Of a DNA stretch of 12,384 bases, positions 1-5,934 are shown piece after piece (position 1 is the first letter of the stretch; each line of letters begins with the position of its first letter). The DNA is taken from the NCBI GenBank assembly GCA_052387335.1, contig JBQTJH010000108.1, positions 1 to 12,384 of the forward strand. The letters are read 5' to 3'. Under the pieces are notes generated by a model. That model was not told the DNA's origin, ran no database searches, and saw only the letters and a list, made by a program, of their open reading frames with translations. The DNA is from Panacagrimonas sp052387335. Its GTDB lineage: Bacteria > Pseudomonadota > Gammaproteobacteria > Nevskiales > Nevskiaceae. Position numbers and translations under genes: made by a program.

Positions 1-51
1 CGCGACGAACACCGTCAGCGCATAATCCAATCCCCTGCTGCACCGCCCTCC

Positions 52-573
52 TCAGGCGGCCGACATCCCCCGGAATACCCGGCCGGCATCAATCGGAATC
101 AGTGGCCGACTTCGTCGGAATGCGCAGGGAACAGGATTTTCAATCGCGATGCCCCACTCCCGACGCGCGACATTGAACACGTGGGAGATCAGGTTGAGAT
201 TCCTATTGACGGTTGAACCGCTCACGACCTGGAGACGGAGATCCCGCCATTGCGCCAACCGCGCGCTCGTCACATCTGGGAGAAGCGCAGCGGACAGGGC
301 ATCGCGGCGCAGCGCTTCGATTTGATAGCGCTCCGCCGAGGCGCCATTCTTTGCGGGCGTCACCTCATGAGCGTAGCGGACGAGCAAGTCATCCAGAGAA
401 AGCTGGGCGGCGGCGCGGCGATCCTGGAAGACCCCGCGCACGATTTCAGACTCCACCACCGCGACCCAGCTTTGCGCGTCAATCTTCGACACGAAACTCT
501 TGGACGCCACAGGCAGACCCCGCCTACGAATCTGAGCTTCCCAACTGGATCCACGTTTGCGGATCGCCGCCAT
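52..573 (-). pseudogene. Truncated tyrosine-type phage/island integrase (catalytic domain missing)
   Basis: This is the N-terminal half of a tyrosine recombinase that would integrate or excise a mobile element at the neighbouring tRNA-Val. The 173-residue product starts at ATG 573 (MAAIRKRGSSWEAQIRRRG), typical of the arm-binding N-terminus of proteobacterial prophage integrases. A SAM-like core-binding domain follows, ending around 'TVNRNLNLISHVFNVARREW' and 'ENPV'. After 'ENPV' the similarity I recognise stops, and a stop codon follows about 25 residues later. The R...H-x-x-R...Y catalytic domain is absent, and family members are usually over 300 residues. I prefer ATG 573 because a start at 666 would lie inside the tRNA terminator hairpin, and the extra residues look unlike the family. 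The gene points the same way as the tRNA, as in P4-type islands. It should be inactive; the rest of the element may lie left of the window or be deleted. Confidence 0.8.
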
Positions 574-592
574 ACCTGCCTCACTGCCACTC

Positions 593-613
593 GATGTGGC
601 AAAGATGTGGCAA
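593..613. repeat. Two tandem 10-bp direct repeats upstream of the integrase
   Basis: The sequence GATGTGGCAA occurs at 593-602 and again at 604-613, an 11-bp period, about one helical turn. On the integrase strand this reads as two TTGCCACATC units. An inverted half-site, TGCCAC at 585-590, faces GTGGCA at 596-601. Repeats of this kind between the att site and an int gene are compatible with recombinase arm-type binding sites or an autoregulatory operator. The function is inferred. Confidence 0.55.
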
Positions 614-640
614 GCGCAGGTTTCACGGGGGTACAAATAA

Positions 641-674
641 GGGCTGTTTTGAAGAAGTTCTTTCAAAACAGCCC
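641..674 (-). terminator. Rho-independent terminator of the tRNA-Val gene
   Basis: A perfect 13-bp inverted repeat (641-653 against 662-674, GGGCTGTTTTGAA with its complement) has an 8-nt loop. On the minus strand it is followed by TTATTTG, a short T-rich tract. It starts 7 nt after the CCA end of the tRNA. It would also insulate the integrase from tRNA transcription. The nearly symmetric A/T-rich inner stem suggests it could also work in the other direction. Confidence 0.75.
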
Positions 675-681
675 TGTAAAT

Positions 682-756
682 TGGTGGATAGTACAGGGAT
701 CGAACCTGTGGCCCCCGCCGTGTGAAGGCGATGCTCTACCGCTGAGCTAACTATCC
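682..756 (-). tRNA. tRNA-Val (anticodon CAC)
   Basis: The minus strand folds as a full 75-nt cloverleaf. The acceptor stem is GGATAGT/ACTATCC, the D stem GCTC/GAGC, and the anticodon stem TCGCC/GGCGG with loop TTCACAC (anticodon CAC, decoding GUG). The T arm is ACAGG-TTCGATC-CCTGT, with discriminator A and an encoded CCA. It has its own promoter and terminator, so it looks monocistronic. The adjoining truncated integrase suggests that the 3' half (T arm to CCA) served as an attachment site; the gene itself is intact. Confidence 0.97.
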
Positions 757-808
757 CTTGTGCTGTAACTTCCAACTTCGCGGCGACAAAACCGCTTCAG
801 GGCCGCGA

Positions 809-837
809 ATGGTAGTGGGGGGTCGGAGCCCGGTCAA
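809..837 (-). promoter_or_regulatory. Putative sigma-70 promoter of tRNA-Val
   Basis: On the minus strand, a -35 element TTGACC (832-837) is separated by exactly 17 bp from a -10 element TACCAT (809-814). The start would lie about 45 nt before the mature tRNA. The bases just after the -10 are GC-rich (TCGCGGCCC), the discriminator type typical of stable-RNA promoters under stringent control. This assignment rests on consensus matching only. Confidence 0.55.
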
Positions 838-870
838 TCACCGCGTTGAAGTCAACGTGTCGACGCGCAA

Positions 871-1320
871 TCACGTGGGGCGACGGCCGAACATGCCCAG
901 CGTCTTCATGCGCATCACCACATCACCGTGCTGATTGAAGGTTTCGTACTCACTGCGCAGCACGCCGCGATCCGGCTTGGACGTGGACGGAATGGTCTCG
1001 ACGATCTTCATGTGCATGCTCAGGGTGTCGCCGGGCCGCACCGGCTTGATCCAGCGCACCTCGTCGACGCCGGGTGAGCCTAAGCTGGCACTGCGCAGCA
1101 ACAAGCCGCTGACCAGGACTTTCATCAGCAAGGCGCAGGTATGCCAGCCACTGGCAACAAGACCGCCGAAGATCGAGTCGCTGGCCGCGGCATGGTCGAT
1201 ATGAAACGGCTGCGGATCGAACTGTTGGGCGAACGTGATGATCTCCTCTTCGCTGATCGTGTAGCTGCCGAGCTCGATGATCTGGCCCGCGTGGAAATCC
1301 TCGAAATACAGTGTGCTCAT
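871..1320 (-). CDS. MaoC-like (hydratase 2 fold) dehydratase
   Basis: A 149-residue cytosolic protein of the MaoC/hotdog-fold family. These proteins typically add or remove water on (R)-3-hydroxyacyl-CoA or enoyl-CoA thioesters. Visible features are 'FDPQPFHID' at residues 34-42, where D35 and H40 fit the Asp/His catalytic pair of the hydratase-2 motif, and 'GGLVASGWHTCALLMKV' from residue 52, the usual substrate-channel helix. The length is normal for a single-hotdog family member. It starts at ATG 1320 without a clear Shine-Dalgarno, 20 nt after the tadA stop, so it is probably the last gene of the guaA-tadA run. The substrate cannot be told from sequence; its operon partners give no hint of a particular lipid pathway. 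Confidence 0.88.
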   Translation of the reverse strand: MSTLYFEDFHAGQIIELGSYTISEEEIITFAQQFDPQPFHIDHAAASDSIFGGLVASGWHTCALLMKVLVSGLLLRSASLGSPGVDEVRWIKPVRPGDTLSMHMKIVETIPSTSKPDRGVLRSEYETFNQHGDVVMRMKTLGMFGRRPT

Positions 1321-1340
1321 CTTGTGTGCTGGCTGGTTGG

Positions 1341-2183
1341 TTAATTGGGGTTCGCCGCCTGACGGCGCGCGCGAAAAAAATCACGCAGCAACTGGCCGCA
1401 TTCCGCCTCGCAGACGCCGCCCGTCCATTCAACGACATGATTCAGGCGTGGCTTGGCGATGAGGTCGTACACCGAACGCACCGCGCCAGCCTTGGCATCC
1501 CAGGCACCAAACACCAGGCGCTGCACCCGTGCGTGGATGATGGCACCCGCGCACATGGCGCAGGGTTCGAGCGTGACGTACAGCGTGACACCGGGCAAGC
1601 GGTAATTTCCCAGGTGTAGCGCCGCCTGGCGCAATGCCACCATCTCGGCGTGTGCACTCGGATCGTGCGAACCAATGGACTGGTTCCAGCCCTGGCCAAT
1701 CACCACACCGTCGTGCACGACCACAGCACCCACCGGCACCTCGCCGGCTTCGGCAGCACGCACTGCGAGTTGCTGGGCGTGCTGCATGAAATCGATGTCG
1801 AGGCGGCTGTGCTGTCCTGGCGCCTGTATCCGAGCGTCCGCGTCTGTCACCGCCAGACGCCGCGCTTGCAAGCGTAGCCGCATCTGATCCAGCACCGCGT
1901 CGGTCCGCAGCACGAGATCGTCGTTGCTGAATCGCAAGACCTCATACCCCTGCTCCGCCAAGACGCTGTCGTGCATCCGGTCATGCCTTGCATCGGTTTC
2001 CACGATCAAGCCGGTCTCATCGCAGAGAAAATCTGCGACGTATGACCCCAGCCGAACCCGCCGACGAAAGCGAAATCCGTCGAGCTGGCCGCGCCGAAGC
2101 ACCGACCACAATTTCAGTTCCGCTTCGGTCGGTGGCGCGCGCGATGCGCGCGCCAAACGGATGCCGGATTCGCGCTCTGACAC
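1341..2183 (-). CDS. tadA: DUF559 (Vsr-like nuclease fold) - TadA tRNA adenosine deaminase fusion
   Basis: A 280-residue, two-domain protein. Residues about 127-275 are TadA, which deaminates wobble A34 to inosine in tRNA-Arg(ACG). They show 'AEAGEVPVGAVVV', the zinc/proton-shuttle motif H178-A-E180, and the P-C208-A-M-C211 zinc cysteines, and close with 'LLRDFFRARRQ' as in E. coli TadA. Residues about 10-107 are a DUF559 domain, related to very-short-patch-repair endonucleases ('VADF' with D51, E62-x-D64, 'QGYEVLRFSND'). The GTG start is supported by a perfect AGGAGG 4 nt upstream, at the head of the DUF559 part. No stop separates the domains, so one polypeptide is expected. Internal starts (M101, GTG at codon 112, M133) could also yield free TadA. 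The DUF559 part seems shorter than usual between the E-x-D and the 'LAEQGY' helix, so its nuclease activity is doubtful. TadA itself looks fully active. Confidence 0.9.
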   Translation of the reverse strand: MSERESGIRLARASRAPPTEAELKLWSVLRRGQLDGFRFRRRVRLGSYVADFLCDETGLIVETDARHDRMHDSVLAEQGYEVLRFSNDDLVLRTDAVLDQMRLRLQARRLAVTDADARIQAPGQHSRLDIDFMQHAQQLAVRAAEAGEVPVGAVVVHDGVVIGQGWNQSIGSHDPSAHAEMVALRQAALHLGNYRLPGVTLYVTLEPCAMCAGAIIHARVQRLVFGAWDAKAGAVRSVYDLIAKPRLNHVVEWTGGVCEAECGQLLRDFFRARRQAANPN

Positions 2184-2187
2184 GCCG

Positions 2188-2193
2188 CCTCCT
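2188..2193 (-). promoter_or_regulatory. Strong Shine-Dalgarno deciding the DUF559-TadA start
   Basis: AGGAGG on the minus strand lies 4 nt before GTG 2183. It is the best ribosome-binding site I found in the window. It places translation initiation at the DUF559 domain rather than at TadA, supporting a true fusion protein. Confidence 0.7.
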
Positions 2194-2253
2194 AACCGCT
2201 ACCCGCTGATCGCGTGCAAGCGCCGATACGCTGATCGACCCGTGGATGCGACA

Positions 2254-2535
2254 TCAGGCGACCAACCCGGCGCGCAGGGTCCAGGCGCCAATCAATATGA
2301 ATCCGACGCCCGCCACGACCTGCAGATGCTTGGGGTCAACGTACTTCGACACGAAAGTGCCGGCGAGCACGCCGATCGCAGCGGCCAGCACCAGCGCACT
2401 CGCCGAGGCGGCGAACACCGTCCACTTGGAAGCAGGTTTATCGGCAGAGAACAGCACCGTGGCCAGCTGGGTTTTATCCCCAAGCTCGGCAAGGAACACG
2501 GTGCCGAACACAGTCGCAAAAATTTTCCAATCCAT
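2254..2535 (-). CDS. Half-size UPF0016/GDT1 (TMEM165) family cation transporter
   Basis: A 93-residue inner-membrane protein with about three hydrophobic segments (roughly residues 5-30, 38-62 and 72-92). It carries the family signature E-x-G-D-K-T at residues 17-22 ('AELGDKTQLATVLFS'). UPF0016/GDT1 members move Mn2+ or Ca2+ out of the cytosol (MneA-type manganese exporters in bacteria, Gdt1 and TMEM165 in eukaryotes). Most are about 190 residues with two signature copies. This one has only one, so it must act as a dimer or with another half protein. I chose ATG 2535 because homologues begin right at this point; an ATG at 2583 would add 16 residues. There is no clear Shine-Dalgarno. The gene lies 64 nt after the DUF72 stop. 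Because of the duplication in the DUF72 gene, its frame is also reachable by read-through from upstream. Confidence 0.85.
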   Translation of the reverse strand: MDWKIFATVFGTVFLAELGDKTQLATVLFSADKPASKWTVFAASASALVLAAAIGVLAGTFVSKYVDPKHLQVVAGVGFILIGAWTLRAGLVA

Positions 2536-2599
2536 GGGATTTTGTGGAGGCAGGGCGATGAGGCTTGATGATCGTTCCGACATTTTGCATGCAGACCCT

Positions 2600-3654
2600 T
2601 CAGGTCCGCAGATTGCGGATGGATTGCGCCAGTGCGACGACCGACAAGGGTGCTGACCCTTCCGCCTTGTTACTGAGCGTGACGAATGCGTTCTGGCCGG
2701 CGCCCGTTGTACCCGCGATGACCTTGGCCAGGGCGGCGCGCGTATCGAGGTCCGGATCCACCAGACGATCAAACGGCGCATACAGATCACGCGCCTTCTC
2801 GTACCCAAAAGCGCCATGCAGCGGGTTGAGATTCCAGCGGCAGACCAGCGGCCCCGGCCACAGCGCACGCAAGAGGGGCAGTTGATCCGCGATGCGCGGC
2901 ATTTTGGCGTGCAGCCCCATGCAACGTGCAGCCCCATGCAATAGGTGGCACCGGTATCACGCAGCATCTCGACAAACGAGGGCAGCAGCCACGCGGGATC
3001 GCGCACCTCAACCGCGACGACGGCGTCCGGCGCGCGATCTCGCAACGGGGGAATCGCGCGCAGCATGGCGTGCAGGCGCTCGATCAGCTCATGTATCTGA
3101 CCCAGCATTGGTCCCGGCAGCGGGCTGATCTGAAACACCAGCACGCCTAGCTTGACGCCCAGACCTTCCAGCGCGGGTTCGACAAAGCAGCGTAACGCTG
3201 TGCCGCCGTCCAGAAATCCGGTGTTCGGCAGCTGCCCGCGACCAGATTCATCTCGTAGCAGCGCGTCCGTCACCAGGCTTGGTGCCTTGACCACGAAACG
3301 GAAGTCTTCCGGCACTTGCGCCGCGTAGGCTGCGAACTGCACTGCTGTCAGTGGTCGGTAGAAGCTGCGATCTAGGCTGACGGTGCGGAACAAGGCGTGT
3401 TGCGCATAGGCAGCGAGCCCGTATTTCGAGAGCTTGGCATCCGGGTATTCGCTGTCCCAGACGGTGCCGATCCAGCCAGGATAGGTCCAAGACGAGGTAC
3501 CGAGCCTCAAGGTCTTGGGCGAGGCCCGCGACAGGTCAATCAGCGAGGCGTCGGCCGCCGCCGCTTGAATCTTGGGGCTGCAGGCGCGCGATTTAGGCGC
3601 CGACCGGGCCGCCGGGTTCTCAGGCTCGGCGAACAGAGAATCCTGCGTCGGCAT
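2600..3654 (-). pseudogene. DUF72 (YecE-like TIM-barrel) protein, frameshifted by a 17-bp duplication
   Basis: The DUF72 family (E. coli YecE) is a TIM-barrel fold of unknown biochemical role. The N-terminal part carries 'LGTSSWTYPGWIGTVW' and runs in frame to residue 243 ('TYCMGLH'). The C-terminal part continues in another frame ('AKMPRIADQLPLLRALWPG', 'CRWNLNPLHGAFGYEKAR') to a TGA at 2600. The break coincides exactly with a 17-bp tandem duplication. Deleting one copy gives 1038 nt, a clean 345-residue protein. I prefer ATG 3654 (MPTQDSLF), 9 nt after GGAG; a TTG at 3672 is possible. The start lies 21 nt after the guaA stop, so the gene is co-transcribed with guaA. In the present sequence the shifted frame stays open through to the UPF0016 stop at 2254. 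The gene is otherwise undecayed, so the lesion is recent or an assembly error. Confidence 0.88.
2908..2941. repeat. Perfect 17-bp tandem duplication
   Basis: CGTGCAGCCCCATGCAA occurs at 2908-2924 and immediately again at 2925-2941. Seventeen is not a multiple of three, so the second copy shifts the DUF72 reading frame. Such tandem copies arise and collapse by replication slippage. Confidence 0.97.
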
Positions 3655-3675
3655 GAAGCTGCACTCCGCCAAACA

Positions 3676-5247
3676 TCATTCCCATTCGATCGTCGCCGGC
3701 GGCTTGCCCGAAACGTCGTACACCACGCGTGAAACACCCGCGATCTCGTTGCAGATGCGGCGCGACACCACGTCCAGCAGCTCGTGCGGCAGATGCGCCC
3801 AGCGCGCGGTCATGAAGTCGATGGTCTGCACCGCGCGCAGCGCGATCACCGGCTCGTAGCGGCGGCCATCGCCGGTCACGCCCACGCTCCTGACCGGTAG
3901 AAACACCGCGAAAGCCTGCGAAGTCTGGTCGTACCAACCGGCCTTGCGCAGTTCCTCGATGAAGATGTGATCCGCCTTGCGCAAGGTATCGGCTGCAGCC
4001 TTGGTGACTTCGCCCAGAATGCGCACACCCAGCCCCGGCCCGGGGAAGGGATGACGAAACACCATCTCGCGCGGCAAGCCCAGTTCCAGGCCAATCTGCC
4101 GCACCTCGTCCTTGAACAACTCGCGCAGCGGCTCAACCAGCTTGAGCTTCATATGGTCGGGCAGGCCGCCGACGTTGTGATGGCTCTTGATGACGTGCGC
4201 TTTGCCGCTCTTGGCGCCCGCGCTCTCGATCACGTCCGGGTAGATCGTGCCCTGCGCCAGGAACTGCACGTTCGCAATCTTGCTCGCCTCTTCGTCGAAC
4301 ACTTCCACGAACAAGCGCCCGATGATCTTGCGCTTGGCTTCCGGGTCGCTGACGTTCTTGAGCGCCGACAGGAAGCGCTCTTCGGCATTGACCCGGATCA
4401 CGCGCACACCGAGATGCTTGGCAAAAATGCGCATCACCTGATCGCCCTCGTCCAGGCGCAACAGGCCGGTGTCAACGAACACGCACGTCAGCTGCTGGCC
4501 AATCGCACGATGCAGCAAGGCCGCCACCACTGACGAATCCACTCCGCCCGACAGCCCCAGCAGCACATGGCCCTGGCCAACCTGCACGCGCACCTTCTCG
4601 GCAGCGTCCTCGATGATATTGACCGGCGTCCAGGCCTTGCCGCAGCCACAGATCTCGTGCACGAAGCGCGCATAGATGCGCGTGCCCTGCGGCGTATGCG
4701 TGACCTCCGGATGAAACTGCAGGCCGTAGTAGTGGCGCTCCTCATCGCCCATGCCAGCAATGGGCACATCGGCCGTGGAAGCAATCAGCTTGAACCCCTG
4801 CGGCAGCTCGGTCACACGGTCCCCGTGGCTCATCCACACGTCGAGCAGGCCATGGCCCTCGTCGTTGATGCGGTCCTCGATATTGATCAGCAGGGCCGAA
4901 TGATTGCGTGCGCGCACTTCGGCGTAGCCGAACTCCTTGTGCGCATGCGCCTGCACGGTGCCGCCAAACTGCACCGCCATGGTCTGCATGCCATAGCAGA
5001 TGCCCAGCACCGGCACGCCCAGGTGCCACACCGCATCCGGCGCGCGCGGTGACCCGGCTTCGCCAACCGACTCAGGACCGCCGGACAGAATCACGCCGCG
5101 CGGGGCAAAGTCGAGGATGGTTTGCGGGTCCACATCCCAGGGCAGCAGTTCGCAATACACCCCCAGTTCGCGCACGCGGCGCGCAATCAGCTGGGTGTAC
5201 TGGGAACCAAAATCAAGGATGAGAATGCGGTCGGCGTGAATGTTCAC
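3676..5247 (-). CDS. guaA: GMP synthase (glutamine-hydrolysing)
   Basis: A full-length, 523-residue cytosolic enzyme making GMP from XMP, ATP and glutamine, the last step of de novo guanylate synthesis. The N-terminal class I glutamine amidotransferase domain shows nucleophile C84 in 'GICYGMQ' and the catalytic pair H179/E181 in 'GLQFHPEVTH'. The ATP pyrophosphatase domain has its PP-loop 'SGGVDSS' at 233-239. The C-terminal dimerisation domain ends in the conserved 'PPATIEWE'. The GTG start at 5247 puts 'RILILDFGSQYTQLIARRVR' at the normal distance from the N-terminus. A Shine-Dalgarno is weak or absent. guaB is not upstream; a TetR gene on the same strand ends 57 nt before. The DUF72 gene follows after 21 nt. 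Confidence 0.98.
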   Translation of the reverse strand: MNIHADRILILDFGSQYTQLIARRVRELGVYCELLPWDVDPQTILDFAPRGVILSGGPESVGEAGSPRAPDAVWHLGVPVLGICYGMQTMAVQFGGTVQAHAHKEFGYAEVRARNHSALLINIEDRINDEGHGLLDVWMSHGDRVTELPQGFKLIASTADVPIAGMGDEERHYYGLQFHPEVTHTPQGTRIYARFVHEICGCGKAWTPVNIIEDAAEKVRVQVGQGHVLLGLSGGVDSSVVAALLHRAIGQQLTCVFVDTGLLRLDEGDQVMRIFAKHLGVRVIRVNAEERFLSALKNVSDPEAKRKIIGRLFVEVFDEEASKIANVQFLAQGTIYPDVIESAGAKSGKAHVIKSHHNVGGLPDHMKLKLVEPLRELFKDEVRQIGLELGLPREMVFRHPFPGPGLGVRILGEVTKAAADTLRKADHIFIEELRKAGWYDQTSQAFAVFLPVRSVGVTGDGRRYEPVIALRAVQTIDFMTARWAHLPHELLDVVSRRICNEIAGVSRVVYDVSGKPPATIEWE

Positions 5248-5275
5248 GGCGCGCTCGGGCAGAAAGGGAACGCGA

Positions 5276-5281
5276 ATTCTA
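5276..5281 (-). promoter_or_regulatory. Possible -10 element for guaA
   Basis: TAGAAT on the minus strand matches the sigma-70 -10 consensus at five of six positions. It lies about 30 nt upstream of the guaA GTG in the short tetR-guaA gap. I see no convincing -35 at 16-18 bp. A perfect palindrome GCCCGCGGGC lies just upstream, at 5288-5297. Confidence 0.25.
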
Positions 5282-5304
5282 AGGCGAGCCCGCGGGCAAC
5301 GCCC

Positions 5305-5934
5305 TCATGAACGCCGCGAACGCCCCTTGACTGGGCCCGGCGCCTTCGACATAGCGCCCACTCCTGCCAGATAGGCGCGCAGCGTCTGCGTGCTCAGCGC
5401 GCTAACCTCCCCCCAAGGATATTCAGGCAGGGTGATGAAATTCAGCGCCAGCCCCTGCAGCACGCACAACAGACCGCGTGCGACGGCGGCGGCCTCCAAA
5501 TCGGAAAACTCGCCTTCCGCTTGCGCGTCCCGCACCACGCGTGTGAACAGCTCGAAGCGCTCCACCAGCGGCGAGGTCGCGAGGTAGTCGCGCGTGGCAC
5601 CTGCCACAAGGTCTTTTTGCAGGAACACGATCAGATAACGCTCCGGGTGCTCTAGCCAATACGCGAGGTAGGCCAGCGCGAGCTTCTCCAGCCGCGCATG
5701 CGGCGAGGCCGCGTGGATCTTCTCCAGCCGCGCGAACAACTCGCCGAGAAACACGTCCCAGACCTGCGCCAGCAGTTCCTGCTTGTTCGCGAAGTAGCGG
5801 TACAGCGCCATCGGCGAGCAGCCCACCTCGGCCGCAAGATTGCGCATGGACACCGCGTCCACGCCGTCACGCAGGAACAGCTTCCGGGCCGCGGCCACGA
5901 TGCGCTCGCGCTGTGCGCCGAGCTGGGCCTGCAC
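5305..5934 (-). CDS. TetR-family transcriptional regulator (N-terminus possibly altered by deletion)
   Basis: A 209-residue DNA-binding repressor type. The N-terminal TetR helix-turn-helix is clear: 'RERIVAAARKLFLRDGV' (9-25), then 'SMRNLAAEVGCSPMALYRYF' (29-48) and 'NKQELL'. The rest is an all-helical ligand-binding domain with no known ligand. The only start near the expected place is GTG 5934, without a Shine-Dalgarno. The first seven residues are read from DNA that on the other strand encodes the amine oxidase ('AELGLHTYEQY'). The original start and promoter were therefore probably removed by the deletion that joined the two genes. The HTH is intact, so the protein could work if expressed. 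It may once have regulated the divergent oxidase. It ends 57 nt before guaA. Confidence 0.82.
   Translation of the reverse strand: MQAQLGAQRERIVAAARKLFLRDGVDAVSMRNLAAEVGCSPMALYRYFANKQELLAQVWDVFLGELFARLEKIHAASPHARLEKLALAYLAYWLEHPERYLIVFLQKDLVAGATRDYLATSPLVERFELFTRVVRDAQAEGEFSDLEAAAVARGLLCVLQGLALNFITLPEYPWGEVSALSTQTLRAYLAGVGAMSKAPGPVKGRSRRS

Noticed and set aside
574..666. Integrase start at 666
   Set aside because: It would begin inside the tRNA terminator hairpin and add 31 residues unlike integrase N-termini; ATG 573 fits the family.
845..856. Small palindrome GTTGA-AG-TCAAC after maoC as a terminator
   Set aside because: A stem of only 5 bp with a 2-nt loop and no T tract; more likely chance overlap with the tRNA promoter region.
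2254..3672. A single 472-residue gene
   Set aside because: The frame joins a DUF72 N-terminus, an out-of-frame stretch and a UPF0016 protein; it exists only because of the 17-bp duplication. Treated as two genes, with the chimera noted as a finding.
3967..4533. Plus-strand 188-residue frame antisense to guaA
   Set aside because: A shadow of a GC-rich, strongly conserved gene; the composition reflects guaA codons and no family is recognisable.
5698..5916. Upstream extension of the amine oxidase frame to an ATG at 5698
   Set aside because: This part is the exact complement of a well-conserved tetR gene and shows no FAD-binding GxGxxG motif.
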